From contig JAQOTA010000046.1 of the NCBI GenBank assembly GCA_029532415.1, positions 1,116,001-1,180,000 on the forward strand: 64,000 nt of DNA, given 5' to 3'. Position 1 is the first letter of the stretch; each line of letters opens with the position of its first letter. The notes beneath the pieces are model-generated. The model ran no database searches and was not told where the DNA came from. It saw only the letters and a program-made list of their open reading frames with translations. Origin of the DNA: Marasmius tenuissimus (Eukaryota; Basidiomycota; Agaricomycetes; Agaricales; Marasmiaceae). A program made the position numbers and the translations under genes. Shown here one piece after another: positions 11,373 to 22,759 of this stretch.

Positions 11373-14300
11373 CTAGTTCGAACGGTGATCGGTGTCTGAG
11401 TAGCCATGACGAGGTCGTTTGCCCCCCAACAGCGGTTTGTAGGCTCCCATTGGCGGGACAAACGACGCCTCAGAGGGGATCGTGCTCTGTCGTTTCCTCT
11501 TCGAAAGGAAAACCCCTGCAATGGCGCCCGCGACGACAAGCAAGACCACAATACTCAGAGTAGCGATGAATCAGCGTTCCTTGTACACCGGCGTGTCCAC
11601 ATTGTTCTCTTCGCCGGCGGAAGCGGTAGCGATACGAAGTTCCTTCCGAACTTTCTCGTTAAACTGGAATGTCGTAGCTGGGCTGAGTCACATGTCCCAG
11701 TCGTTCAAGTTATCGCGGTTCCCAGTCACTCGGAGGGCCCGAGCAAGAATCTTGTAGGTGCCATCTGATACGAGCGTGCCGTTGTTGAATGTGACGTTGT
11801 TGAGTGGGAACAGGATGACACCCTGATTCGGGGTTGCAGACTGTTTGTAAATTCGAAAGGTGAATGGTCGAACAAAGACGATGAGACATCTAAGACAAAC
11901 CAGGGTGTTGCGGGCATGCACGTCTGATTGAGCAACGAACCGACGACAGGGATTTTAGACCTAACGACCTTGTCCAAATCTACTGAGGTATCGACGAACT
12001 CAATGTCAGCTTGGGGAGAACCAAACGCCAGTCTGGTGACAACCAAATCAAACCATCGTCAACAGAGCAGTGGAGAGACGAGGTCACTCACCGGACTATC
12101 AACTGAGGGAACATTTCATTTCCCTTAAACTCAAAAGTCGTGGCTTTGTCCTGAATAATCGTTTTACCGTTCTTTTCCCCAAGCACGATCGCAGGGAGAA
12201 TCAGGCCCTTCTCTGCATCGTCTGTGTCATCGAGAACTTGCTGATCGTAGAGGGATCCCGTGACACCCATGTATGATACATGAAACTTTCCTTCTTCGCC
12301 GTCGCCTTCGGCCTCAACCTGAATGAAGCCGGAATATACGGGAAGGGTCTTATTATCGAGTCCCTGTGGGGGAGCGAACTTGGCCGTGACGACCTTGCTC
12401 TCGTTAGGCGCGAGGGTAAATGAGGTGGGGCTGAGCTCTACTTTGGCGTAAGAGTCGGTGAGGGGAATAGGTCCACGGGCAGCCTGAATAGACCCTGGTC
12501 GGATGGTGATAACAGTTCCGGCAGGAAAGTGGTTGACATCATACTCCTTCTCCTTGCTGCCGAGGTTCTTGACAGTGAAGTTTTGACTGAGACCCAAAGG
12601 ACGGGATTAGATGGAAATGCAGAGATCGATGTGACACTCACGTTCCTCTGAAATGCTCAGTATTGTTCAACAATAGTTCTCCAGGCCACACATAAGTTTG
12701 GGCGTATGCTGCGGCGTAGGCATCGACCAATCCGGCACCTTGCGATGTAGCACTCTGCAACATCGAGTTTCCTCGTGGCTCAGGGAGCATAACTGACGTT
12801 GACTCGAAGAAGTTCCTTGCCTGCCTGGCAACATCAGCGTTCTTTCCGCGGACCTGGAGGTATAACGCAGCGCAACCGGCGAGATAGGGCGTAGCCATAC
12901 TGGTTCCCGGCATAACCACATATCCACCTTTCGCAAGAGGGTAAGTGGAGAGGATCTGGCCACCGTGGGCCCCAATGGATGGTTTGAAACGAAGGTCAAA
13001 GGAAGGACCGTACCTGCTCGGAAACGAAAGTCGAAGCCAGACAAAGTGGATAGAATTGATATAAACTCACGTGGAGAAAGCGGACACCAATCCACCCGTT
13101 CGCTGCTCATAGTTAACCAGACGGCCGCCCTTTGGGAAGGTAATCCTTACTTTCTTTGGCTCGAGAAACTGCTTTGTGAGCTAGGGTGAACGATACTATC
13201 AGTTCCGAGCTTGAGCTAGAGCGGAAGTCAAACGTCGTTTACCATTCCCCGGCCTCTGTCGGAATCATTGATAGAGGCAGATCGTCAGTTTCGCCCGTGA
13301 TAGAAGAAAACTCCTTGGGTCTGGTATATCCAAAGGCAATAGCATGTCAATGCGAGGGTGCAGCGAGGAGGACATTGTGTACATACCCGTAGAGGAAGAC
13401 TAATTTGGTACCTTTCGCACCGAGGTTCTTCAAGAGATCAGGCTAACAGAGGTAGCGAGGTAGTATCAGACATCGAGAGTATTATCGTCGACACAGGAGG
13501 AAGAACTAACCACTGCGCAACCACCGATGCGCGTTACCACTACATGATTCTCGAGGTTCGGGACGGCATCAGTCAGATTGGCACAGCCGAACTCCATAGT
13601 ATCGTTAGCAAACGCATATATAGGCAGGGCCTTGCCAGAAATGTTCGTGAGAGGGAAGAGATCGAAGTACGGGATGGCGTCGTGTGGTGTGTCGCCACCC
13701 ACATCAACGACCTGTAGAGGGAAATTCGGGTTACAGAAAAAAATTTCGAGATGAGGCACGACCCAGATGAGAAAGCACATACGTATCCACACTCGCTACA
13801 CTGATGACCTCTTCGCCAGCACCAGGTCCAGAGGCGTACCAAGCATCGTCTGCCCCTTCATTGCCCGCCGCGATGGTTACAATGCGCCCCTTCTCTGCCA
13901 CGCGACTCGCAACAACGGACTAAGCACTTCCCGCCCATTCACTACGTCCCCCCAATGACAGGGTAATCACGTCATTACCATCTTTATCGGCCTGAACGAG
14001 GCCAACAACCGTTACTGTAGAATACAACGTTAGCTTGGATTACCTAAAATAAGGGTGGACGCAACGCGGTAGCGGCTGGTAGCGGCTCACCATCCTCACT
14101 GACGCCACTTCCACATCCGACAACCTTGTAAGCTGATAGTTCGGCATCGTAAGCAACACCGGTCATATTGAATGGGGCTATTCCTGGACTAGCACCAATA
14201 ATGCCAGCAACGCGGGTTCCGTGACCCTGCCAACAGTCCATCGGGTCGTTATCTGGTTTGAAAGGCGGAGTGATATCCCCCAGGTCCCCAATGAAATCAA

Positions 14301-15210
14301 AACCTCCGGTGATCTTGTGTCCTTTACCATAACCGTTGCCGAGTGCGGGGTGGTTGTAGTCAATGCCCGTGTCGATACTATTTGGAGAAACAAGAGTAGC
14401 AGTGAGTCTTAGGTCACGGTCGAGGTTTGGAATCTTACGAACATGCCGATCTGAATCCCTTTCCCCAGTGATACCTTTGGCATGAAGCTTGTCGACGCCC
14501 TATGATAAGTTACGGTCAGAACCAAACTCGGTCTTCAGACCCGAAAACACAGCTAAGACCTGCTTACGGTGATGGCGTGTAGGGTATCGGTGAAAGGTGC
14601 ATTCTTCGAGTCGTACGCGACATATGCCGCACGTTTGGTGATCGAGAAAGAAGCCTTTGCGGGCCTGACTCGGACAGCGTCCCATGAGCGAATACACCGG
14701 AGAGCAAAAGACTGCGTTTGCTCACTCGGGTCCTATAAACATGCGTACTGGATGGACGATTTTCACGCCTGGTATTGAATGTAACTTGTGAAGATCCTAA
14801 GGAAGAAGGTAGAATGAATATCAGTTACTGTTTCTCTGGAATTGTAGCACATGCCGACTTGTCCTAACAAGTGACATGATTATCCGACGATGTCGTTTTA
14901 AGTTCAAGCGAGGAGACACACCTTGATCGCCAATGACAGGCCAACGAAGACACCTGGAGATCCATACTCATGACGTGTCTTGTACTCAAGACCCCGAGCC
15001 TCGAAGTGGTTGTGCATGCGCTTGTGGATGTGAGCCTATCATCGAGCGTCAGAATGAGTCCCAAAAACGGTAGAAACTGGTGAGAGAAAGATGGAAGGGT
15101 GACTCATCGCGAGCAAAAATGGCGTGGTTCTCTTCGATCTCAACAATAGATCGTTTCGGGATGAACTAGCTGGGAGTGGCTAAAGCCTGAGTGATGAGGT
15201 TGGATTTCAT
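11373..15210 (-). pseudogene. Decayed subtilisin-like protease (S8A) with I9 propeptide, PA, Fn3-like domain and a C-terminal membrane anchor
   Basis: The order of parts is that of a secreted S8A subtilase: signal-like start MKSNLITQALA, an I9 propeptide (HEYGSPGVFVGLSLAIK), the Asp motif IIDTGIDYNHPALG, the His motif GHGTRVAGIIGA, a PA insert, the Ser motif GTSMATPYLAG (near 12885), then an Fn3-like beta-domain (FTVKNLGSKEKEYDV). It is broken repeatedly: TAG at 15168-15166 in the signal peptide; one extra G at 14463-14466 shifting the frame before the Asp motif; TAG at 13922-13920; a one-base loss near 11860; TGA at 11690-11688 and 11573-11571. Beyond the first of those two TGAs the same frame stays open and encodes a membrane segment (TLSIVVLLVVAGAIAGVF) and a basic tail, so the ancestor may have been membrane-anchored. 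Sequencing error could explain one lesion, not all. Confidence 0.8.
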
Positions 15211-16683
15211 CACAACGACGGGCAACTCAAGCCGTAAAGTAAAGAAAAAGGGAGAGAAACGGCTTGGTAGTATGGAAGTGGAAGGACGCAAAGACACAAG
15301 AAGAGGGTAGAAGAGAGTGAAAGAAAGAATGAGATTTGGAAGGTGGAGGTTGCTTGGAGTTTTATACCGATTCAAGTATTGGCCCCCTTCAGGGTCGCTG
15401 CGAAACAACCGCCAAACGCCAATCTCTAACGCGCATAGAGCTCAGGCACTATGACTGGCAATGCATGAAGTTGCCCACCAGAGTAGCTCGTACACTGAGG
15501 TTCGAGGCCCACCGTCATCTCTGAATAGCGTATAAAGTCGAACTACGTCCGGCGTTGGATAAGTAGTCAATAGTGGAGTCACAAGCGATAATACAAAAAA
15601 ACATTGCTCACTGATGAATCCGACTAGGAGAGAATTCCCTCGTACAATCTGCCTTCCTCCACTCTTATTTAACGGTCATTACGAAGGGCAGTAGTGTGTC
15701 GCACCAATGAGCGCTCAGCGTCGTCGCGCGAAGTTGAGACACCGGCCTCATTGAGGATTGACCGGCACGCTCTTGATTGCCCTTGGAAGTTCAGAGTGAT
15801 GACAAGCAATCGAGAGCTAGTCCCGATTGATGTGACCGCTTGGGTATACCGAATTGCAACTGAAGAAACTGCAATGTAATGGTAACAATCCTGTGAAAAG
15901 TGGCTTCAGCACAAAATGAATGAGCGAACGGACGATTCAAACGTGGTACTCGTAAGGTAGTAGCCGCAATACAATGAATAGTGGAGCCCGCAGCTCGCAC
16001 ATAGCCAAAGATCATGCGGGGGAACAACGAGGGAGCCCTTTTGGAACGATGTATGTTGCCCTCCGTAGTACTGCAATACTTACATCCTCTGAGCTAATCG
16101 CAGCGAGTCGGAAGCTCTAGGAGTATGTACAACAGGACCAAATCGGTACCTTCGAGTCCTGAGATGAGACAGTGATGGTAAGGGATGGAGGTAGGACCGT
16201 GAGAATTCACCTCGTTTACCCTGGAACAACCCTAACCCAACCTATCACAGCAAGTATCAACTTGTTCCGGTCGCGGTTTTCGTCCTTGACCTCCATGTCC
16301 TCACTCAATGTCCTCAATCACTCTCTGTCTCGTTGCTCGATTTGGACGCTCAGATCCCATACAACTAACAGCCTTCTGCCGTTGAGCCGCCCGTGACCGA
16401 TAGATGGTTTCTGGGATGAGAGATGGACAAAAATGTATGATCGGGCGACAATCAGTGGAAGTACATGATGCTGACGACGTTCCCATCTGTATCCATTCGA
16501 CAGGAAAAAACGGGGGAAAACCCTACACTACTCGACAATGGGGTAAGGTGGCTCAGTGGGAAACATATTGCACCATAACTAAGTATAGAAGAACCAAGCC
16601 CCTCATTTGACAACAACAACTCTTCACCTCTTACCTTTACCGTCCGAATCTCAGATATCACATAGAAAATGCGCTGAGCAAAG
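15211..16683. other. Spacer between protease remnant and membrane-protein locus A
   Basis: No gene recognised. The stretch at about 16400-16510 resembles sequence upstream of the other membrane-protein loci (near 26950-27050, 47740-47830 and 51310-51430), so the duplicated block begins here. Confidence 0.5.
15355..15370 (-). promoter_or_regulatory. TATA box of the protease pseudogene
   Basis: GGTATAAAACTCC on the minus strand lies about 150 nt before the ATG at 15210 and is followed by a CT-rich leader. Confidence 0.5.
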
Positions 16684-18029
16684 ATGTACGTGGAGTACAT
16701 ACTTGCCCGACCAGAATCATTGACTTAGTGATTGCTCAGGTTCAAGGCGGTCTTCATGGTTATATACCATCCGGTCTTTTTCCGCTCGGTTGCACGGAGG
16801 CCTTGAGAATCGAGCCCCCTCTGCCGGCCACGGTTATGTCCGCCCAATCCATGACATTTGCATGGGTACGAGAATCCGGGGATCCGAGTCAATTTGGCTT
16901 CCAGAAATTACCAAGCGATGGTCCTCCCTCAGATACCTTTGTCGTTGAAGAAGCGGACAGACAGAGTGGCAAAGCTACACTGGCATTTACACATCTGCGG
17001 TGAGCAGATTTTCACAGAATTCCATTGAGAAACCAACTAACTGAATCCAGTCCTTACTCTGTCGTAGCCATTGATCTCGATTCGTGAGTCCGTCACAACT
17101 TGGACTTCGGTAATGTTGTATAGAGGCCTATTTCCTTCCCCATTCTATAGGAACCCTCGCACATTCTTCACAGCACCTGAACCTGTATTTGCTACGTGAG
17201 TTTCCATTGAGTAACTATAACTTGACTCCATCGCTGAAGAAAGGTCAATAGGTCACCCACTGGTACAAGCTCAGGTTCTGATCTCCGAAGTATAACACCA
17301 ACATCTTCTACTCCGTGAGCGACCGTATCCCCGGTTCGTTGATGAGTCCTGTGCCCTGATGGCTTGATCAGTAATTCCAACATTCAGCCCGGGAGTACTG
17401 AAACCTCCCGCTCGGAAAGTACCTACGAGACGGAGTCACTACAGCCGACTTCAACCGCCACCCCGCAAAAGTCGAAGAATCGCATTCCCGTGGTCGTCGG
17501 GAGTACCGTTGGCGGAGTTCTAGGGTTTTCTGTCCTACTCCTCCTCATTACATGTCCCCGTCGCCGCCGCTTTCGAGTGAGGTTCCCGCCGAGTTTCAAC
17601 ATTCCTGAATTCGAGCGATATCAGCAGAATCTCATACACACACCTCTTACGAGCTCTATGGCGCAACGACAGCTACTGGGAGACACAGGAAGGAGCTATA
17701 CGGCGGAGACGTCTTCCCAGTCGGTAGCTCCAGTACTTCAAGAGCAGTTGAAGGTTCCAGTACCGGAACTTGCCACACTGCAGTCCCAGGATCACGCAGA
17801 GGAAAACGAGCACCTACAGGTGATATCTCCTCAAGAGGGCGGCTCCGGTCGGATTAGCGTGGATGAAGCTGTTGAACGAGCAGTCCAAGGACTTCGCAGT
17901 CAATTTGCTGCGGTGACACGGAGGATCGCTCAGCTGGAGAGCGAGTTAGCGGAGCCAGCACCACCGGATTACACTTCGAATCCTTCGGACCCTCCCATTC
18001 AGTTGGATTCTCCCATAGACTGTGAGTAA
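16684..18029 (+). CDS. Single-pass membrane protein, locus A (probably frameshifted in the signal peptide)
   Basis: The start codon is split: AT at 16684-16685, intron 16686-16739, G at 16740. The signal segment begins MFKAVFMVIYHPVFFRSV, then one base appears lost near 16790, because the next frame resumes the family sequence ALRIEPPLPATV. The ectodomain (TFAWVRESGDPSQFGFQK, then VVAIDLDS and PRTFFTAPEP) is a small beta-type domain; next come a Ser/Thr stretch, a membrane segment (VVVGSTVGGVLGFSVLLLL), a basic stop-transfer CPRRRRFRVRF, and a cytosolic tail ending with a coiled-coil-like VERAVQGLRSQF...IAQLESELAEPAPPDY. The part from 17364 to TGA-free end 18029 is intact. Likely a cell-surface protein; ligand and partner unknown. 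Introns are about 50-60 nt. Confidence 0.6.
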
Positions 18030-18591
18030 AGTCTCTGGAGTCGGAAATCAAGAATTGAATGGAGGTGGCGCAGTTGGTATCAAGGGAGTGATTATTTATC
18101 TGTGTAACATTACGCTTCTCAGTGTTGTAGCTTCGTTTCTTAAAGATACATTATACAAATGAATGCAATCGCAGGTTCATAACAAGCAGTTGAGCTCGCA
18201 AGTTGACGGTACGCTGACACGGCTAAATGGCCCCGATGAGTTCCCTATGCTTCTGCCCTTCGCCGTTTGGTCCAAAAATGTCTGATGATCGTTGAGATAC
18301 ATCGTCAAAGAGCTTCTAGCCGAACCACCAAGATTGAGATCATGGTAACGATCTCCACAGAAGTCGCGAGCTTCGAAGAGAATGGTCAAAATCGAGGGCC
18401 CTGCTTATCGACATGGCATTGGGTATGGTTAGATTCGTGGAAGGGCTGTGTAATAGTATTCAGCATTAACTCTTTGCTGCTTGGAGACGTGACGGTTCCT
18501 GAGGTTAGGGCTTCACAATCATGTTTGGTGGGTGCTTGACCGAGTTGAGGTTATTCTAGACCGAGAATCGAAGATTGGACAGGCCACTCTT
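18030..18591. other. 3' flank of locus A
   Basis: No gene seen. The following 342 bp are a MITE-like insertion. Confidence 0.45.
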
Positions 18592-18945
18592 GGAACGACA
18601 TCAGTAAGATGCGGCATTTCCCGGTGGCCGTTCTTGGCCTTTCTGGGCCTTTTAGCCGGTCTCTCAGGCTGACAGGTTCACCGGCTGAAAAATGCGAGTG
18701 CACGAGGGCTTTCAGCACTACACCCTGCATGCAATAGTAAGCCGCTGACCTTCCAAAGGGGTTCTCTAGCCTAAAAACAGACATGGGCACAGAAGATGTC
18801 GACAAAAAACCTGTCAATACTCGCGTTTTTATGCCAAAAATCCAGCCGGCGGGAATTTTGACATAGCCGGTCAGGGCCCAACCTTTCAGCCGGTACCGGC
18901 CAGGAACAGTTGAAACCGGTTATTTGTGATCTTACTGATGGAACG
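18592..18945. mobile_element. MITE-like element, copy A (342 bp), 6-bp flanking repeat GGAACG
   Basis: Element 18598-18939 begins ACATCAGTAAGATG and ends with the inverse, ATCTTACTGAT. GGAACG precedes (18592-18597) and follows (18940-18945) it. The interior is rich in GGCCGTTCTTGGCC and CCGGT palindromic pieces. A second member lies at 29177-29529. No coding capacity. Confidence 0.65.
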
Positions 18946-19457
18946 CTAAGGATGAGCGGGCTTATCTGCATAATTTAGGCACGAGATTGAAAGCCTTGGT
19001 CAGTATGACTGGATTTGAGGAGCCTCCGCTTGCCAATGCTGCCAAACACTGTGTCAGTCAAATGTTTTTGCGCGCTCTCAAGATCTCACAGCTCGTGGCT
19101 TCCACCGGTGAGAATGACAACATCGGTCCATTCGAGGCAAGCACCACTAATCGAACAAAGTTCAGATCAAGATCGGAGAATAGGGCTAGAGGGTATGGGT
19201 AACGCATTCCACATTGACAACTTCACTTACCGTTCGTCCAACCATCTTATTTCGTTCTACGACGATTACTATGCATGTCCTCTGTTCGCAGTCAGGGTTG
19301 GTGATGGTTGACGTCGAGCACGGTTCGCGGACATATTTGAAGACTTGCGTTTCTAGTGATTTGTTCTCACGCACCTGACCGGATAAACACCAACTCGTTT
19401 CGATGGCAACTCCTTTCTTGAAATCTTTCTCCCTGACTTCCATTAGACTCGCAAGCC
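18946..19457. other. Spacer before the helicase element
   Basis: Contains no gene I can support. It ends at the outer arm of the left hairpin of the next element. Confidence 0.45.
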
Positions 19458-19543
19458 GTCGGTAGGTGAACCTTACCCGGGCTACTGATGGCGTCCAAAT
19501 TTGGTAGTGCGGAGTGTGAAATCGGGTAGGTTCACCTACCGAC
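19458..19543. repeat. Left-end hairpin of the helicase element
   Basis: GTCGGTAGGTGAACC..TACCCG (19458-19479, one extra T) pairs with CGGGTAGGTTCACCTACCGAC (19523-19543); the 43-nt spacer holds a small palindrome CCAAATTTGG. The inner arm touches the conserved terminal repeat. Confidence 0.8.
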
Positions 19544-19596
19544 TGGTAGGCACGGTTCACTTTTTGGCGGGTCGACCATTTGTGACGACGGACTTA
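19544..19596 (+). repeat. Left terminal inverted repeat of the helicase element
   Basis: Matches the inverse of 26725-26776, including GCACGGTTCACTTTTT and CATTTGTGACGACGGACTTAG with a variable middle of about 12 bp. Confidence 0.8.
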
Positions 19597-19753
19597 GCCA
19601 AATTTTGTTGATCTGACCACCTCCACTCACAGAAATCATTCGTTGTCATTTCTTGAGATCATCATTCTGTTCAAAGTAGGTAATACAGAGTTAAAATATG
19701 TGGTAGTTAGCTCTGGTAATAAAATAGAGTCTATTATTGCAATATCTGTTGAA

Positions 19754-22635
19754 TTACCGTCGATTTTGTCGATTTATAGGCGTAGTATTAGGTGAGGGAT
19801 AAGGTAAAGGTCCATTATGATGGCCGTGAAAGTAACTGTAGCCAACAGAGTATGAGGGAGGATATACAGATGAAGAGAATGGTGGTGCGCGAGAGTAAGG
19901 AACGGGAGTACCGGGTGCCAGGTGTGCTGTAAATTGAATATTTTGAGGTGCTGGTGTCGCAGGTGCCGGCGTGAGAGGTATGTTCTGGGACTCGAGCCTG
20001 CGCAGGTCACTAGTATGAGATCCGAAGTTTGAAAGGCGTGTGATTGGAGGCAAATAAGGGGACGTTGATGTAGGTAATCGTTCATTGTCAATGTAAGTAT
20101 TGAGATAACTGAACGATCTATGTGAATAGCGCGATGAAAACTGAGAGGAGGGCCACGTACCGGTGTGTCCTTTCGTCTAGTACCCCTCGGCAATCATTAT
20201 TTGAACGCTCCGGTGTATAGTAGCCAGTCATCCGAACATTTTGCGCAGGGCTATTGGAGGTAGAAAGGTATGATGTTGAATTGGATGAATAGGGCAAGCC
20301 GGAGGACGAGGTCTCGGAGCTTGATGGAGATACCACGTATTGGGGATACGAATATGGATTTCTTTGAACGGGGTGGTATGAACGTGTAGGGGAGTTCGCG
20401 AACAGTGTTGTGGGTGGGGAAAGGACCGAAGTACACGACGATGGGCGCGCTGATGGAAGTGTTATGCCTCGAGGCGAAGTGTGGGAAGTGCCGTGATCGA
20501 CGTAGTCACTGTCTGCGGCATTGACACGAGGTCGTTTGTTAACTTCGTCTGCTGCTTCCATGTCACTGGTCGGTTCTTTGCGTTTTGTTGCCCGGGATTT
20601 CGGTGGAATGGGAGGAACAGCGAGACTGGATAGAAAATCATAGAGTTCGTCACAGTACTTCTCCCTCCACAGCCATTGCTGACCGTCAAGCACTGATAGC
20701 AGTTCTTGTTTGGAGGAGAGTGGACCGAGGGATGCGAGTAAGGACATGAGCTCAGTGCTTAAGAGAGCATTGCACCCAAAGAAGCGCTTCCTGCGACCAA
20801 AGTCGCGATCCCATATGGTTTGCCGCCAATCGGTAAGTTTCTTGACCACTTCCGCTAATGGTTCTTCGCGTTTTCTCAGTCTCTTTCTACGAGTTGACTT
20901 CGATTCAGGGCCCGGTCGGGTCAGGTTGAGTAACTCTGGATTGCACAAGTCACAACATTTCACTGTGGGCTCTGCGGCGACAAATAAGAGGATCCGGTGG
21001 CTCTGGTGAGTGATAACTTTGAACAGTAGAGGAATGACCACTAACCTGGCTTGTCATTCCCAAAGACTTCAGCAAGTATGGCTCGACGACAGACCCCAGT
21101 CTGGACGAATGCATGGATGTTCTCGGTTTCGCTCTCGGCATTGACTGGTGAAGGAGTTTTCACGTACTTGGAGTCACCTTGCGGGTTGGCAGCTCCACGT
21201 AAAACACCTCGTCCTTCTGCGTAATCCTGCAGCTTCTTTCGCTTTGCGGCGGGTGTGAGTTTCTTGTCCTTCAAAGTTTCTGCCAGCTGACCCAAGACAA
21301 CATTATAGGCACTCTTCTCAACAAGGAGTATGGCCTGGCCCTCGACGCCTGGACTACGTGCTGCGCGCCCGGCCCGTTGCACGAACGATGAGAGTGTCGT
21401 AGGAAGTTTCCATTGTACAACAACCTCGATGTCCGGTATGTTGCATCCCTGTTGGCTATCAGTTTGTTTTGCTCCTACCCAACAATATGAATGATGAATG
21501 CTTACCATTCCTGCAGCATCAGTACATATCAGGATACGAACCTTCCCATTCTTGAAATCCTCCATCACCTTCGTCTTGTATTCATCTGAAAATGCCGCGC
21601 TGTACAATCGAATGGTAGGCTTGTTCCGCAGGTGCTCAGGTAAGAGTCCAACAAGATGTTTCTCCATTTCGACTCCATCGATGACATTATCGTAGTAGAT
21701 GAAGGTTTTCGGTATTGACGATGCCTCCTGGACTCCGTTTGGAACCACAAAATCCAGGTCGACAAATGAGTTGAGCGTGTGGTGGATTGGCCGAACAATG
21801 AGTGAGACATTCCGTCGGTCGTTGCCCACGTCAATGAAGGTGAGGTCTGTATTCTTGATTTGCAGCTTGCTGATTACGTCTCGACGGACTCGTGCAGGAA
21901 GAGTGGCGGAAAGAGCGACCATCGAGGTCTCTCTTGGCAGAAAGGCGCGTACCATTCCAAGCTCGCCGTACTTTTTCCGGAACCCTGCACCCCAATGTGA
22001 GACGACGTGAGCCTCATCGACCACTACGGCGGATACACGACGCGTGAATTCAGGCCGCCGTAACACCTCTTCAATAAATCGTTTGGAGAGCAACATCTCC
22101 GGTGAGATTATAATGATATCAGGCTCGCCGTGGAGGATTTTCTGACAGATATGTTAGTCGAATTGTTTGTTTTAGGCGCGGACATGGTACGTACTCTCAA
22201 TACCTCAGGCGTACAACCGCCGAAGCTACTGTTGACTGCAATGGCATTCAATCCAAACTCGGTTTTGAAGGTCTCGACCTGAGAACGGTAAGCTCTCTTT
22301 TAGTCACTGAACCAAGTAGCCCTTCAGCTTACCTGCTCATTCTGTAGACCAATTAAAGGGGAAATGAATAGTGTAACCCCTGACTTTGGCTGGTAGAGGT
22401 GTGGCCCAGCCGCAATCAATGTCTTCCCTGCCCCTGTACCAGCATGTACCACGGCATCTTTTCCAAGGAGTTGCGCTTGGATGGCTTCAAGCTGAAACTC
22501 TCGGGGCTTGAATTGGAGGTGAGTCTCGAGTTTTTGTGCCAGGGTTTTTGGATCTATGCTCAACGGCACCTTCCGACGATCCTTGTCAATGTTTTTCGGT
22601 CCAGATACTCTTGAATTCGGTGGTTTTTTTGACAT
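19754..22635 (-). CDS. RecQ-like superfamily 2 DNA helicase encoded by a mobile element
   Basis: The likely start is ATG 22635 (MSKKPPNSRVSGPKN); an upstream in-frame ATG at 22698 is possible. Motifs appear in RecQ order: FQLEAIQAQLLGKDAVVHAG with Walker A HAGTGAGKT, FISPLIGLQNEQ, DEAH box VVVDEAHVVSHWG, SATLP, TFIYYDN, ICTDAAGMGCNIPDIEVVVQ (split by an intron near 21445-21506) and QRAGRAARSPG. A long Ser/Pro-rich C-terminal region follows, with a Cys pair CCDLC near its start and two more introns, ending at TAA 19754. It should unwind DNA using ATP in the nucleus. Nuclear RecQ proteins carry RQC/HRDC domains; I see neither, which with the position inside inverted repeats points to an element-borne helicase. 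Reading frame looks intact. Confidence 0.85.
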
Positions 22636-22759
22636 GGGTGTTGGGTGGTCGTTTGCAGGTGTAGTTTGATAGCAGCGCAGCGAGTCACAAAAGTTCATGT
22701 ACTGTCACACTGCTGTCAATAACAGTGTTGTTTCTTTCAATCTTTCCTTCACTCGTACC
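22636..22759. promoter_or_regulatory. Divergent intergenic region of the element
   Basis: Only 124 bp separate the preferred ATGs of the helicase (minus) and DUF6589 (plus) genes. The alternative upstream ATGs of both genes overlap in one CATG at 22696-22699. A shared bidirectional promoter is inferred. Confidence 0.5.

Noticed and set aside
19754..22635. Helicase as an ordinary nuclear RecQ or a telomere-linked helicase
   Set aside because: It sits inside inverted ends with DUF6589, lacks visible RQC/HRDC domains, and no telomeric repeat is nearby.
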